The notes under the pieces: generated by a model
What the model was told of the DNA's origin: nothing
Database searches by the model: none
The model's input: only the letters and a program-made list of their open reading frames with translations
From: an uncultured Flavobacteriaceae bacterium
Lineage (GTDB): Bacteria > Bacteroidota > Bacteroidia > Flavobacteriales > Flavobacteriaceae
Length of the DNA stretch: 64,000 nt
Assembly: GCA_947494695.1 (NCBI GenBank)
Contig: CANLWB010000010.1
Coordinates: forward strand, 124,001-188,000
Reading direction: 5' to 3'
Part shown: positions 1 through 10,282 of the stretch, one piece after another
Position numbering within the stretch: position 1 is the first letter of the stretch
Layout: every line of letters starts with the position of its first letter
Made by a program: the position numbers and the translations under genes

Positions 1-973
1 AATCTAAAAATAGCATAGATGCCACGGCATCTACCCGCAATCCATCGGCATGGAACTGCTCCAGCCAAAAGATAGCATTACTTATAAGGAAAGACTTAAC
101 CTCACTGCGTTCGTAATTAAAAATTAAACTTTTCCAGTCTTGATGATATCCCTTTCTTTTATCGGGATGCTCGTATAAATTTGAGCCGTCAAAAAAGCCA
201 AGGCCATGAGCGTCATCGGGGAAGTGTGACGGCACCCAATCCAGGATAACACCTATATTACTTTGGTGTAACTTATCAACCAAATATTTAAATTCTTCGG
301 GATACCCGAAACGAGATGTTGGTGCAAAGTAACCCGTTAATTGATATCCCCAGGAGGGATCGTAAGGATACTCCATGATAGGCATGAATTCTACATGTGT
401 GAAATTCATGTCTTTTACGTAATTAACAAGCTCATTTGCTAATTCGAAATAGGATAAAAACCGATGTTCTTCAACGTGTCTTTTCCAGGACCCTAAGTGT
501 ACCTCATAAACAGAAAATGGTGCGTCTATGGCATTGTGCTTTTTACGTTTTTCCATCCATTTGGCATCCTTCCAAGAGTAATTGTCATCCCAAATTATGG
601 ATGCTGTAGCGGGTGGGTGTTCAGAACGTCGGCCATAAGGATCGGCTTTTTCAGCGGACACATTATCGTGATAACTTTCAATGTGGTATTTATAGATGTT
701 TCCTTTTCCAATAAGAGGAATAAAGCCCTCCCAAATACCACTAGAGTCCCAACGCACATGAAGTTTATGTTCACCAGCCGTCCAATAATTAAAATCGCCA
801 ATTACAGAAACCGATTTAGCACTGGGAGCCCAAACTGCAAAATACGTCCCTTCTACACCGTCAATAATGGTTAAGTGAGATCCAAATTTCTCGTAAAGAC
901 GATAATGTTTTCCTGTTTTAAAAAGACTAATATCAAAATCTGTAAATAAACTATAAGGTTTTACTTTTGCCAT
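1..973 (-). CDS. glgB: 1,4-alpha-glucan branching enzyme, C-terminus beyond window
   Basis: GlgB introduces alpha-1,6 branches into glycogen by transferring cut alpha-1,4 glucan chains. About 324 codons are visible, starting at ATG 973 (MAKVKPYSLFTDFDISLF) and running off the left edge. The N-terminal CBM48-type domain (GTYFAVWAPSAKSVSVIGDFN) is followed by the start of the GH13 barrel, with YEVHLGSWKR, MEYPYDPSWGYQLTGYFAPT and the substrate-binding DWVPSHFPDD. The last readable part approaches the DGLRVDAV nucleophile region. It lies 3 bp after the glgC stop codon, so it is the third gene of a glgA-glgC-glgB operon. Identity is secure; only the catalytic C-terminal half is unseen. Confidence 0.95.
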   Translation of the reverse strand, partial: MAKVKPYSLFTDFDISLFKTGKHYRLYEKFGSHLTIIDGVEGTYFAVWAPSAKSVSVIGDFNYWTAGEHKLHVRWDSSGIWEGFIPLIGKGNIYKYHIESYHDNVSAEKADPYGRRSEHPPATASIIWDDNYSWKDAKWMEKRKKHNAIDAPFSVYEVHLGSWKRHVEEHRFLSYFELANELVNYVKDMNFTHVEFMPIMEYPYDPSWGYQLTGYFAPTSRFGYPEEFKYLVDKLHQSNIGVILDWVPSHFPDDAHGLGFFDGSNLYEHPDKRKGYHQDWKSLIFNYERSEVKSFLISNAIFWLEQFHADGLRVDAVASMLFLD

Positions 974-976
974 ATA

Positions 977-2239
977 TTATAATATAAAACCATTAGGAAT
1001 AACTGCGCCTTTTTTAATGACCACTATACCATCTTTAATGGCGTAAGAGTCTGTTTCGTCAGGAGTCAAGTGTGTCCCTCCATTAATTCTAACGTCATCA
1101 CCTATGCTACAATTTTTGTCCAAAATAGCATTTTTTATAAAGCAACGCGCGCCTATTCCTATCGTATTTATTTGAGGGTTTTCAATATCTTTTAGCGTTT
1201 GGTAATGGTCGTTACCCATCATATAGGTATTAATTATTGTGGATTGATCTCCAATCCTGGAACGAATCCCTATTACCGATTTTTCAATTTTTGCAGCACT
1301 AATAATACAGCCTTCTGCGATGACAGTTTTATTGAGTGTCGTTCCCGAAATCTTTGTAGCAGGAAGCATTCGAGCTCTGCTATAAATACGTTTGGACTTA
1401 TCGTATAAATCGAAATCCGGAATACTTTTCGTGAGACCAATATTAGCGTCGAAGAACGAATCTATATTCCCTATATCGGTCCAATAGCCTTCGTATTGAT
1501 AGCTTAGTGTTTTGTGCTTGCCAACACTTTGTGGAATGATTTCCTTACCAAAATCAATGGTGTTGGGGTCGCTCATTAATTCAATTAATAAGTCCCGATT
1601 AAAAATATAAATTCCCATGGAAGCTAGATAATTTCTCCCCTCCTTTTTCATGTCCTTGCTTACCTCTGACTTCCAGTCTGGTAATAAACTGGCATCGGGT
1701 TTTTCAATAAAGGAGGTAATCACATCTTTATCGTTGGCTTTTAGAATACCAAACGACGTGGCGTCTTTTGCATTTACGGGAATGGTGGCAATAGATATTT
1801 TGGCCTTGCTTTTTATATGGCCTTCAATCATTAATTCGTAGTCCATTTGGTATAATTGATCACCAGAAAGTATTAATACATAATCAAAACTATGCCTCAC
1901 AACATGATGCATACTTTGTCGAACAGCATCTGCAGTGCCTTGAAACCAGGTTTTGTTATCGGGTGTTTGTTCTGCTGCCAAAACATCTACAAAGGCAGAG
2001 CTAAAAAAACTAAAATGGTAGGTGTTCTTGATATGACGATTTAAGGAAGCCGAATTAAACTGCGTTAATACAAACATGCGCTTTATGTTTGAATTGATAC
2101 AGTTTGAAATAGGAATATCTACTAATCTGTATTTTCCTGCTATAGGAACTGCGGGTTTCGATCTGGTTTCTGTTAATGGATATAATCTAGAACCTTGACC
2201 CCCACCAAGAATAATGGCTAAAACTTTATCGTTAATCAT
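977..2239 (-). CDS. glgC: glucose-1-phosphate adenylyltransferase
   Basis: Makes ADP-glucose from glucose-1-phosphate and ATP, the committed step of bacterial glycogen synthesis. The 420 residues match the family's usual length. The N-terminal nucleotidyltransferase signature GGGQGSRLYPLT starts at residue 12 and is followed by RSKPAVPIAGKYRLVDIPIS. The ILSGDQLYQMDY segment is the metal/substrate site. The C-terminal third is a left-handed beta-helix-like region with hexapeptide character (ISAAKIEKSVIGIRSRIG). The start ATG overlaps the glgA stop by 4 bp (2236-2239), so the two genes are translationally coupled. The visible N-terminus shows nothing unusual about the allosteric region. Confidence 0.96.
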   Translation of the reverse strand: MINDKVLAIILGGGQGSRLYPLTETRSKPAVPIAGKYRLVDIPISNCINSNIKRMFVLTQFNSASLNRHIKNTYHFSFFSSAFVDVLAAEQTPDNKTWFQGTADAVRQSMHHVVRHSFDYVLILSGDQLYQMDYELMIEGHIKSKAKISIATIPVNAKDATSFGILKANDKDVITSFIEKPDASLLPDWKSEVSKDMKKEGRNYLASMGIYIFNRDLLIELMSDPNTIDFGKEIIPQSVGKHKTLSYQYEGYWTDIGNIDSFFDANIGLTKSIPDFDLYDKSKRIYSRARMLPATKISGTTLNKTVIAEGCIISAAKIEKSVIGIRSRIGDQSTIINTYMMGNDHYQTLKDIENPQINTIGIGARCFIKNAILDKNCSIGDDVRINGGTHLTPDETDSYAIKDGIVVIKKGAVIPNGFIL

Positions 2240-3651
2240 GTGTTTTGTTTTATAGAGTTATATAATTTAATATATTCTTTTGCTGAGGCGTCCCAGGAAT
2301 GATCAATCTTCATAATGTACTTACCCAGTTTTCTGTAAGCACTTTGGTCTTTATAAAGAGACAAACCTCTATTTATGGCATGTATTATGTCTGAAACAGT
2401 AACATCATCATGGCAAATACCAAATCCGTTAGTTTCAGAAATATCAATAACAGTATCTTTAAGTCCTCCAATACGTCGTACTATTGGAATGGTGCCATAT
2501 CTTAAAGCATACATTTGGTTAAGTCCGCAAGGTTCTACTCGTGAGGGCATGAGTAAAAAGTCGGCTCCTGCATAAATAACATGAGACAGGGCTTCGTCGT
2601 ATCCTATAAAGTTGTTGTATGATCCTTCAAAATCACCTTTAAGTAGTTCTAATTGATGTTCAACTTGAGGCTGTCCCGAACCTAGTAACAGGATAGAAAC
2701 CTCTTCTTTTTGGAGAATAGCTCTAAATGCATCGGGAAACAGGTCTGAACCCTTTTCTCCAACCAATCTACCAATGAAGGCGAAAAGTGGTTTATTGATA
2801 TCTAAATTAAAAGTATCACACAGGTGTTTTTTATTGGTTTTTTTTCCTGAAATAATGGTTTTATCAGAGTAATTGGAGATTAGGAAATGATCTGTTTCGG
2901 GGTCCCATACCTTCCAATCGATGCCATTTAAGATGCCCGTACATTTAGTGCTTTCATTGCTTAACAGGTGTTCCAATCCGTTGGCAGATATCTTTAGTTC
3001 TTCCATATAACCAGGAGATACTGTATTAACCCTCCAGGCACATTTTATAGCTGCAGCTAAGGGATTTATACTACCACCCCAATCTAAGAGTCCTACCTTA
3101 TCGAAATCGAATTCAGGTATGAGATTTACCTTGTCGTGAGAAAACCAGCCCTGGTATTGAGCATTATGAATGGTTAAAACATTTGGTGTCTCTCTAAAAC
3201 GCTCATATTTAAAACTCTCTTGAAGCATAAATGGGATGAGTCCGGTATGATGATCATGACAATGGATGTAATCTGGAATAGTCTCCCATGAAAGTAGCCA
3301 ATCCAATGTTGCAATTTGAAAGGCTAAAAAACGCTCGGTGTCATCCATAGAATACACATAGTCTTTAAATAGTAAGTCAGGGACATCCACAAAGAAGATA
3401 TCGAAGTCCAAAAGGGGCTTTTTAAGGGTTAATATTTTAAAGTCGTATGAGGTGTCTCCCAGGGTTAACTGCGACTCATAAATAATTTTAAAAGCGTTAA
3501 CTCTGGTAAAAGTATTATCATAAAAAGGCATGATAACCTGAGATGTAGTTGCGGCACTGTTTTGATATTTAGGTAATGCTCCAACGACATCTGCTAAACC
3601 TCCTACTTTAGCAATGGGATAGCACTCTGCGCTTATGTGTACTAGATTCAT
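2236..3651 (-). CDS. glgA: glycogen synthase (ADP-glucose, GT5)
   Basis: Elongates glycogen with ADP-glucose in the cytoplasm. The 471-residue length is typical. The ADP-glucose-binding KVGGLADVVGALP motif lies at residues 15-27. The C-terminal GT-B half carries FIGRLVGEKGSD, and PSRVEPCGLNQMYALRYG holds the E-x7-E-type retaining-GT region. It is the first gene of the glg operon and is divergent from the kinase gene starting at 3916. The 150-bp upstream gap (3652-3801) shows no clear promoter that I would defend. Start chosen at ATG 3651 because MNLVHISAECYPIAKVGGL is the canonical N-terminus. Confidence 0.96.
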   Translation of the reverse strand: MNLVHISAECYPIAKVGGLADVVGALPKYQNSAATTSQVIMPFYDNTFTRVNAFKIIYESQLTLGDTSYDFKILTLKKPLLDFDIFFVDVPDLLFKDYVYSMDDTERFLAFQIATLDWLLSWETIPDYIHCHDHHTGLIPFMLQESFKYERFRETPNVLTIHNAQYQGWFSHDKVNLIPEFDFDKVGLLDWGGSINPLAAAIKCAWRVNTVSPGYMEELKISANGLEHLLSNESTKCTGILNGIDWKVWDPETDHFLISNYSDKTIISGKKTNKKHLCDTFNLDINKPLFAFIGRLVGEKGSDLFPDAFRAILQKEEVSILLLGSGQPQVEHQLELLKGDFEGSYNNFIGYDEALSHVIYAGADFLLMPSRVEPCGLNQMYALRYGTIPIVRRIGGLKDTVIDISETNGFGICHDDVTVSDIIHAINRGLSLYKDQSAYRKLGKYIMKIDHSWDASAKEYIKLYNSIKQNT

Positions 3652-3879
3652 ATATGTCTGCGTATTACATAAACTTACAAAATAAATGCCTAAATTTTTT
3701 AAGGGTTTTTTATTTTTAAAGAAATTGAAGTAAATACTATATTAATTGGGTTTATCCGTGATAAAGTCATAAAAAAATGAGAAATTTGTTGTAATTCTTC
3801 TATGATTACAATTAAATACTCAATATCTAAATTTCGCCTTTTAAGAGGAAAAAGCCCGAATTTAATTGGACAGAAATCA

Positions 3880-3887
3880 TATATTTG
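3880..3887 (+). promoter_or_regulatory. -7 promoter element for the TPR histidine kinase
   Basis: TATATTTG matches the Bacteroidota -7 consensus TAnnTTTG. It lies 28 bp before ATG 3916 and downstream of an earlier in-frame ATG (3802), so it supports 3916 as the real start. No good TTTG -33 element sits at the usual 19-21 bp spacing. Confidence 0.5.
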
Positions 3888-3915
3888 CTTTGCTGTTAAA
3901 AAACAGTTCTTAAAT

Positions 3916-5991
3916 ATGTTTAAAAGTTGTTTCTCTCTAGCTTGCTATCTTCTCTTATTTTTAAACATAAATGCTCAGAGTGATACTTTTAAGAAACGAC
4001 TCGATAGTATTCGGGAATTGAGGGTCTTATCTAAAAATCATGATTTGGATATTGAGACTAGGGTAAGATATGCAGAGAAGGCTTGTGAGTTGTCTTATGA
4101 AGTCGGTAAGGATACCACAATTTTGCACTCAAACGAAAGACTACAGGAACTTTATTGGAGAAAGAAGGATTTTAATAGCCTAAAAATGCTTTCTTATAAA
4201 AGTCTTAAAATAGCTGAAAAGACCAATGACTCCTTAAGCCTAGCTAGAAGCCATTATTATATGGGTGAATTTTACAGATATCGTTTTACCTATGATAGTG
4301 CGTATTATCACTACTTCAAAGCGAAAAGGTTTTATCAACGAAAAAGAAAAGTTTATAAAATAGCTCTGGTTTTGTACGGTTTAGCAGTAATTCAAAAAAA
4401 TGAAAGGGATTTAATAGGGAGTGAACTAACATCTATTGAGGCAATATCTCTAATGGAATCATTGTATGAAACCGATGATGTAAAGCGATTTAAATCATTT
4501 ACATATAATAATTTAGGAATGGTTTTGGGTCAGTTAAAACAATATGAAAAATCCATCGAATATTATAATTTTTCGTTGAAATTAAAAAGGGAGTTAAAAT
4601 TTGTGAATAAGTCATCTATTTATGCTACTTACAATAATTTAGGAAATATTTTTAAGTTTTCTGGCCAATATGATAAAGCTATAAAAATTTATAATAAGGT
4701 TTTAAATGACAAAGATTTCATTAATAGAAATTTAATTACATATGCCATTGTTTTGGATAATTATGCGGAAACACTTTATCTATCTGAAAACCACGAGCAA
4801 CTTCCAAAACTTTATTTAGAAGCTTTAGATTTATGTCACAGAACTAAGAATGATTACAGATCTATAATTATCCATCAACATTTGGCCACATATTATCATG
4901 ATTACAATCAAATGGACTCTGCTCTTTATCATGGCTACAAGGCTAAAGAACTTTCAGAGCAATTTTATAAGGACGATTTGTTAAAATCTATTCTGGTATT
5001 ATCAAAAATCGAAGAAGAGAGTATTGCCGTAAAGCATTATGACGCTTACATACGTTTAAACGATAGTATTCATAGAGAAGAACGTTTGAAAAGAAACAAA
5101 TATGCCCGAATCCAATTTGAAACGAATCAGTATATAAAAGAAACAAAGCGTTTAAACACACAAAACATATTAATTTCTGTTATTGGTGGTATATCCATAT
5201 TGGTATTAGGGCTTTTATATTTTATCAGGATTCAACGTTCTAAAAATCGTGACCTGGCTTTTGAAAGAGAACAAGAAAAGACAAATCAGGAAATTTATAA
5301 GTTAATGCTGCAGCAGCAGGTAAAAGAGGAAGAGGGCCGGCTTCTGGAACGACATCGGATTGCAGAAGATTTGCACGATGGTGTGCTTACAAGGTTATTT
5401 GGTACCAGAATGGGTATGGGGTTTTTAGACCTGAAAGGAGACAAAGAAACCTTAGAAAAGCTTGAGTCGTTTATCAATGAGATGCAAGATATTGAAAAGG
5501 ATATTCGTGACGTGTCCCATACCTTGAAAACAGAAAACCTGGTATCGAAAACCAACTTTTATTCGGTTATAAATGATTACCTGGAAAACCAAGGGCGCAT
5601 AGGTAATTTTGAATTTGAAATTAAAATAGAACCCGGTGTTGATTTTGAAGTGATCGATGATAATGTAAGAGTAGAAATTTACCGTATTATCCAGGAATCC
5701 ATACAAAATATAGTAAAACATGCCCGTGCAAAACATGTTTGGGTGTCTTTTTTTTGGAAAGAGACTGTTTTGTGTATGGAGATAGAGGATGATGGCATAG
5801 GCTTTGATGCGAATAAAAATTATAATGGCATTGGTCTAAAAAATTTGGCATCAAGGGTAGCGAAAATCGAAGGGGGCTTTGAGATTTCCTCAACCATAAA
5901 TGAGGGAACAAAATTATTAATACAGATACCTATAAATAAAGAATCCCACGTTTATGAATATTTTGATAGTAGAAGATCACCCATTAATTAG
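3916..5991 (+). CDS. TPR-containing sensor histidine kinase (HisKA_3)
   Basis: A membrane sensor kinase of the NarX/LiaS type typical of Flavobacteriia. Starting at 3916 gives a 691-residue protein with a signal peptide (MFKSCFSLACYLLLFLNINA). A large periplasmic block of tetratricopeptide repeats follows (for example TYNNLGNIFKFSGQYDKAI), then one transmembrane helix at about residues 418-437 and a coiled-coil linker. The HisKA_3 phospho-acceptor box HRIAEDLHDGVL is near residue 479, and the HATPase_c domain has an N-box (ESIQNIVKHA) and the DDGIGFD and GIGLKNLASRV glycine boxes. The start overlapping the -7 element upstream is rejected. It overlaps the regulator gene downstream by 38 bp, so the two form a cognate pair. 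The signal sensed is unknown. Confidence 0.88.
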   Translation: MFKSCFSLACYLLLFLNINAQSDTFKKRLDSIRELRVLSKNHDLDIETRVRYAEKACELSYEVGKDTTILHSNERLQELYWRKKDFNSLKMLSYKSLKIAEKTNDSLSLARSHYYMGEFYRYRFTYDSAYYHYFKAKRFYQRKRKVYKIALVLYGLAVIQKNERDLIGSELTSIEAISLMESLYETDDVKRFKSFTYNNLGMVLGQLKQYEKSIEYYNFSLKLKRELKFVNKSSIYATYNNLGNIFKFSGQYDKAIKIYNKVLNDKDFINRNLITYAIVLDNYAETLYLSENHEQLPKLYLEALDLCHRTKNDYRSIIIHQHLATYYHDYNQMDSALYHGYKAKELSEQFYKDDLLKSILVLSKIEEESIAVKHYDAYIRLNDSIHREERLKRNKYARIQFETNQYIKETKRLNTQNILISVIGGISILVLGLLYFIRIQRSKNRDLAFEREQEKTNQEIYKLMLQQQVKEEEGRLLERHRIAEDLHDGVLTRLFGTRMGMGFLDLKGDKETLEKLESFINEMQDIEKDIRDVSHTLKTENLVSKTNFYSVINDYLENQGRIGNFEFEIKIEPGVDFEVIDDNVRVEIYRIIQESIQNIVKHARAKHVWVSFFWKETVLCMEIEDDGIGFDANKNYNGIGLKNLASRVAKIEGGFEISSTINEGTKLLIQIPINKESHVYEYFDSRRSPIN

Positions 5992-6619
5992 CAACGCGTA
6001 CGAAAACACATTAAAACTGGTAGAATCTAAAAACCAAAATTTAAAATTTAAAATTGAAGTCGTTACAAACTGCGATGATGCCTATCTAAGAATAACAAAC
6101 GCTCGAAAAACAGAACGTATTGATCTCGTATTTTTAGATATTAAATTACCACCATCTAAAAATAGAGATATTATTTCGGGAGAGGACTTGGGGTTGCGAA
6201 TAAGAGCTCTTTTACCAAAAGCTAAAATAGTAATATCTACAACCTATAACGACAACTATCGAGTTAACAGTATTTTTAAAAGCCTAAACCCTGATGGATT
6301 TTTAATTAAAAATGATTTAAACCCAAAAGAATTGATTCTTGCCATTGAAAAAATAGTAGATAACACGCCGTATTATAGTAAATCTGTTGTTGAATTGATG
6401 CGCAAACAAACGTCTAATAATTTAATGATTGATGAGATTGATCGAAAATTACTATTTGAGTTATCTCGGGGCTCAAAAATGAGTGAGTTACCTGAAATAA
6501 TTCCACTATCTAAAGCTGCTTTAGAAAAAAGAAAGCGATTACTCAAAGAGCTTTTTAACGTTGATAAAAAAAGCGATAGAGATTTACTTGATGCTGCAGA
6601 GAAAAAAGGGTTTATTTAA
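5954..6619 (+). CDS. LuxR/NarL-like response regulator
   Basis: Partner of the upstream kinase. The receiver domain (residues 1-125) has the acidic pair in IVEDHP and a phospho-accepting aspartate at D62 (LVFLDIKLP), with a switch Thr/Ser in [10 protein letters not shown] and a lysine in DGFLIKND. The C-terminal portion (about 150-221) is a helix-turn-helix region ([20 protein letters not shown]) that is divergent from the usual GerE-type sequence. It therefore needs confirming as DNA-binding, although position and length fit. The gene overlaps the kinase by 38 bp and converges on lepA with a 4-bp overlap of stop codons at 6616-6619. Confidence 0.85.
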   Translation: MNILIVEDHPLISNAYENTLKLVESKNQNLKFKIEVVTNCDDAYLRITNARKTERIDLVFLDIKLPPSKNRDIISGEDLGLRIRALLPKAKIVISTTYNDNYRVNSIFKSLNPDGFLIKNDLNPKELILAIEKIVDNTPYYSKSVVELMRKQTSNNLMIDEIDRKLLFELSRGSKMSELPEIIPLSKAALEKRKRLLKELFNVDKKSDRDLLDAAEKKGFI

Positions 6620-8412
6620 TCGTTTAGTTTTAATACGGCCATAAATGCTTCTTGCGGAATTTCTACATTTCCTACCTGACGCATACGTTTTTTACCTTTT
6701 TTCTGCTTTTCAAGAAGCTTTCGTTTACGAGAAATATCGCCTCCGTAACATTTTGCAGTTACATCTTTACGCAGTGCTTTGGTGGTTTCTCTAGAAATAA
6801 TTTTAGCACCAATGGCTGCTTGAATAGGGATATCAAATTGCTGACGAGGAATAAGTTCTTTTAATTTCTCGCACATTTTTTTACCAATAATAGCGGCATT
6901 ATCGGCATGTATTAATGCAGAAAGCGCATCTACAGGTTGTGCATTTAACAGAATATCTACACGAACCAATTTAGATTGCTTCATGCCCATTGGATGATAA
7001 TCGAAGGAGGCATATCCTTTAGAAACCGTTTTTAGACGGTCGTAAAAGTCGAATACAATTTCTGCCAATGGCATGTCAAATGTTAACTCAACACGCTCTG
7101 TTGTTAAGTAGGTTTGATTGGTGATCTGACCTCGTTTTTCAATACAAAGTGACATCACGTTGCCTACAAAATCGGCTTTCGTAATGATGGTTGCTTTAAT
7201 ATATGGTTCTTCCACACGATCCATAGTTGAAGGGTCTGGCAAATCTGATGGATTGTTTACAATGATGATTTCATCAGGGTGTTTTTTTGTAAATGCATGG
7301 TAAGATACGTTAGGAACCGTTGTAATTACAGTCATATTGAACTCACGTTCTAAACGTTCTTGTATAATTTCCATGTGTAACATACCCAAAAAACCACAAC
7401 GGAAACCAAATCCTAATGCAGCAGAACTTTCTGGAGCGAAGACCAATGAGGCGTCATTAAGTTGAAGTTTTTCCATAGAAGCTCTTAACTCCTCGTAATC
7501 ATCGGTGTCAACCGGGTAAATACCGGCGAAAACCATAGGTTTTACATCTTCAAAACCTGCAATAGCATTGGTCGTGGGGTTCTTAGAATCTGTAATGGTA
7601 TCTCCAACTTTTACTTCTTTGGCTTCTTTAATACCAGTAATAACATAGCCAACATCTCCGGCTTTTATGTCTTGTTTTGGTTGCTGTTTAAGTTTTAGTG
7701 TACCAACCTCGTCTGCAAAATAACTTTTATTGGTTGCAATGAACTTGATGCTCTGCCCTTTTTTAATCGTACCATTAATCACTCTAAAGTACGTTTCTAC
7801 ACCTCGAAATGGGTTGTAAACAGAGTCAAAGATCAAGGCTTGTAAAGGTTCATCTATATTTCCTTCTGGTGCCGGAATGCGTTCAATAATGGCTTTTAAA
7901 ATATTATCAACTCCAAAACCGGTTTTTCCACTGGCATGTATGACTTCTTCAGGGTCACAACCTAAAAGGTCTACGATGTCGTCTGTAACCTCTTCCGGAT
8001 TGGCACTTGGTAAATCAACTTTGTTAAGTACTGGAATAATTTCTAAATCATTTTCCAGAGCTAAATACAAATTAGAGATGGTCTGCGCCTGAATACTTTG
8101 CGCGGCATCAACAATAAGTAAAGCGCCTTCGCAAGCTGCAATAGATCGAGAAACTTCATAAGAGAAATCAACATGGCCGGGAGTGTCAATAAGGTTTAAA
8201 ACATATTCCTCACCTTCATGGACATATTCCATTTGTATGGCATGTGATTTTATGGTGATTCCACGCTCACGCTCTAAATCCATATTATCCAGAAGCTGAT
8301 CTTGCTTTTCTCTGGCAGTCACAGAACCCGTATAATCCAATAAACGATCTGCGAGTGTACTCTTACCGTGATCTATATGTGCAATAATGCAAAAGTTTCT
8401 AATGTGCTTCAT
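6616..8412 (-). CDS. lepA: elongation factor 4 (ribosome back-translocase LepA)
   Basis: A translational GTPase that acts on stalled or mis-translocated ribosomes. Starting at 8412 gives 598 residues, the family's normal size, with the canonical [20 protein letters not shown] start two codons upstream is possible but unlikely. The G1 motif is [10 protein letters not shown]2 is [10 protein letters not shown]3 is DTPGH and G4 is NKVD. The LepA-specific C-terminal domain ends with [20 protein letters not shown]. The gene is single and not in an operon: it converges with the response regulator on one side and a small membrane protein gene lies upstream on the same strand. Confidence 0.97.
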   Translation of the reverse strand: MKHIRNFCIIAHIDHGKSTLADRLLDYTGSVTAREKQDQLLDNMDLERERGITIKSHAIQMEYVHEGEEYVLNLIDTPGHVDFSYEVSRSIAACEGALLIVDAAQSIQAQTISNLYLALENDLEIIPVLNKVDLPSANPEEVTDDIVDLLGCDPEEVIHASGKTGFGVDNILKAIIERIPAPEGNIDEPLQALIFDSVYNPFRGVETYFRVINGTIKKGQSIKFIATNKSYFADEVGTLKLKQQPKQDIKAGDVGYVITGIKEAKEVKVGDTITDSKNPTTNAIAGFEDVKPMVFAGIYPVDTDDYEELRASMEKLQLNDASLVFAPESSAALGFGFRCGFLGMLHMEIIQERLEREFNMTVITTVPNVSYHAFTKKHPDEIIIVNNPSDLPDPSTMDRVEEPYIKATIITKADFVGNVMSLCIEKRGQITNQTYLTTERVELTFDMPLAEIVFDFYDRLKTVSKGYASFDYHPMGMKQSKLVRVDILLNAQPVDALSALIHADNAAIIGKKMCEKLKELIPRQQFDIPIQAAIGAKIISRETTKALRKDVTAKCYGGDISRKRKLLEKQKKGKKRMRQVGNVEIPQEAFMAVLKLND

Positions 8413-8441
8413 AGTCAAAAATCTCTGTAGAAAAGATTGTG

Positions 8442-8449
8442 CAAATATA
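8442..8449 (-). promoter_or_regulatory. -7 promoter element for lepA
   Basis: On the minus strand this reads TATATTTG, matching TAnnTTTG. It lies 29 bp upstream of the lepA ATG at 8412, consistent with a short leader. No matching -33 element is obvious. Confidence 0.5.
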
Positions 8450-8489
8450 GATGATTTAAATGAGCTTTTTCTCCTGAAAAGCTACTTAT

Positions 8490-8669
8490 TTAAGTCATCA
8501 TGCTCCCGCAAATACCTAGGCTAATTAAAACATAAACCGTGGCTAAAATAAATAGCACCTTCGATGCTTTTTTATTGTTGCCACGTACGGCAAGTCCAAT
8601 GATAGCCAGTAAAATGGCCGGACCAAACATGATAGCTAGAATGAGTATAATCAAGCCATCAAAATTCAT
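8490..8669 (-). CDS. small two-helix membrane protein
   Basis: A 59-residue hydrophobic protein starting MNFDGLIILILAIMFGPAIL. There are two predicted membrane helices (about residues 4-27 and 38-55) separated by a basic loop (RGNNKKASK), which favours a cytoplasmic loop. A longer start at 8708 would add 13 residues with no hydrophobic character; I prefer 8669. I do not recognise a family beyond small Bacteroidota membrane proteins and assign no function. It lies between lepA and the radical SAM gene on the same strand but is separated from both by about 80 and 220 bp. Confidence 0.6.
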   Translation of the reverse strand: MNFDGLIILILAIMFGPAILLAIIGLAVRGNNKKASKVLFILATVYVLISLGICGSMMT

Positions 8670-8798
8670 ATTTGCTTCTAAAAATATCATAGCGTTATAA
8701 TGCCTCAAGATCTGAGACGAATTGTTAAATAAATTGAGGTTATAATACCCGAAAATTTATCTGCCTTTAAGTTTTTTTGCCTTAAAACCAGGGTGATA

Positions 8799-8818
8799 AT
8801 TCCAGTGATAACTGGAAT
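8799..8818. repeat. perfect 8-bp inverted repeat
   Basis: ATTCCAGT-GATA-ACTGGAAT forms an 8-bp stem with a 4-base loop. It lies 70 bp past the end of the radical SAM gene (minus strand). It is not followed by a T-tract on either strand, so it is not a convincing intrinsic terminator. It may still stabilise the 3' end of that transcript. Confidence 0.5.
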
Positions 8819-8887
8819 ATCAAAGAATAAAAATAAAAAAAAATAATATAACGGCGGTGTAATTACCACCTTTACTTAGAAGTGTAA

Positions 8888-10282
8888 TCATGATATATCC
8901 TGTCTAAGTGCTTCTAATCGTACTTTTTTATCATCCCGATAAAAGAGATTCATAGTTTCGAAAGGAATGATCTTGTTGTCTTTGTCTACAATATGTACAC
9001 AGGATTTTTTAATAGCACGAACATCAAAATTATAGGCGTCTATAAATTGCATGATTATAACCCTAAACAGATTATCGTAACCCAAATTTGGTGCATCTAT
9101 ATTTGGGAGACAGCACATAATGGACTTTAGATTTTCTTCAGCAACTTCGACAGAATTCCCAGTACTAAATAGTTCTATCATTTTCCCTTTTATGTTTTCA
9201 TCCTGTTCGTAAATGATCGTATTTTTACTATTATCCAGTAAATCGTTAGGGTTTATATATCGGGTTAATGGAAATACATCTTCTCCAAGTTTAAGGGCAT
9301 ATCCCATAACCAGAGCATCTGGGTTGCAAGGTACAGGAAGAAGGTCGTCTGGATTAAAAATAGAAGTCTGCTCTAAAATCTTTCGTCGTACTTCGGTAAG
9401 GGTCATTCGATCTGTTTCCGGATTAAAGTGATCTAATCGTCCTGCTATTTGAGTGGGCTGAAAGGTGACGCCACGAAGACACTTTTGCTTTAATGCAAAA
9501 TCTATAATTTTACCAATTTCATGATCGTTTAAACCTTTTTGAAGTGTTACAACCAGTGTGGTAGAAAGATTTAACCTATTGAGGTTCTCAATAGCCTGGC
9601 TTCTAATATCGTTTAAGTCGGCACCCCGAAGTTCCTGTAAAACGGTATTATCAAAAGAATCAAATTGAAGGTAGATTTCAAAATCTGGGGCATAGCTTTT
9701 AAGCCGTTCCGCGAAAGCGAAATCTTTGGCAATTTTAATACCATTTGTATTTAACATTAAATGCCTTATAGGTAAGGACTTGGCGTAATCTAAAATGTCG
9801 AAGAATTGCGGATGAATAGTAGGCTCTCCACCACTAATTTGAACGACATCGGGTTCTTTTTCATTCTCAACAATAGTATCCAGCATGGTTTTTACCTCTT
9901 CTAAAGTACGATGTCTTCCGTAGCTAGGTGATGAACCGGCATAACAGGTGGGACAGGTTAAATTACAACGGTCTGTAACTTCGACCACTGTGAGACAGGA
10001 ATGCTGTTCATGGTCTGGGCATAAACCACAATCGTACGGACAACCATAATCGGTTTTAGTATTGAATTTATAGGGTGTTTCTGATGGTTTATTGTAATTT
10101 CTAATGTTTTTGTAATAGGCGATGTCGTCTGCAATTAAGACCTTAGAATTCCCATGTTCTGGACAACGCTTTAGCATATAAACGTTACCGTTTTCAAATA
10201 CGATTTTGGCATCAACCCGTTTTAGGCATTCTGGACAAAGACTTAAAGTAAAATCATAATAGGTATATTTTCTAACGGGCAT
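8888..10282 (-). CDS. radical SAM enzyme of the tetraether-lipid-synthase (MJ0619/Tes) type
   Basis: 464 residues. The N-terminus has a rubredoxin-like metal site (C16, C19, C40, H43 in LCPECLK and RCPEHG). A cysteine cluster C81-x3-C85-x2-C88-x7-C96 follows (GCPYDCGLCPDHEQHSC), and immediately after it the radical SAM motif TDRCNLTCPTCYA (C106, C110, C113) and VQISGGEPTIH. This architecture, with an auxiliary cluster directly before the SAM cluster, is the one I associate with archaeal Tes (MJ0619), which couples lipid chain termini. Bacterial homologues include candidate membrane-spanning-lipid synthases. The start overlaps the end of an Lgt-like gene by 11 bp, so a role with lipid substrates is plausible. 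The substrate here is inference. Confidence 0.8.
   Translation of the reverse strand: MPVRKYTYYDFTLSLCPECLKRVDAKIVFENGNVYMLKRCPEHGNSKVLIADDIAYYKNIRNYNKPSETPYKFNTKTDYGCPYDCGLCPDHEQHSCLTVVEVTDRCNLTCPTCYAGSSPSYGRHRTLEEVKTMLDTIVENEKEPDVVQISGGEPTIHPQFFDILDYAKSLPIRHLMLNTNGIKIAKDFAFAERLKSYAPDFEIYLQFDSFDNTVLQELRGADLNDIRSQAIENLNRLNLSTTLVVTLQKGLNDHEIGKIIDFALKQKCLRGVTFQPTQIAGRLDHFNPETDRMTLTEVRRKILEQTSIFNPDDLLPVPCNPDALVMGYALKLGEDVFPLTRYINPNDLLDNSKNTIIYEQDENIKGKMIELFSTGNSVEVAEENLKSIMCCLPNIDAPNLGYDNLFRVIIMQFIDAYNFDVRAIKKSCVHIVDKDNKIIPFETMNLFYRDDKKVRLEALRQDIS

Noticed and set aside
497-874. 125-codon open frame on the plus strand inside glgB
   Set aside because: Antisense to the well-conserved glgB frame, no family features, no upstream promoter.
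8799-8818. Intrinsic terminator for the radical SAM gene
   Set aside because: The stem is perfect, but no T-tract follows on the minus strand, so it is listed only as an inverted repeat.
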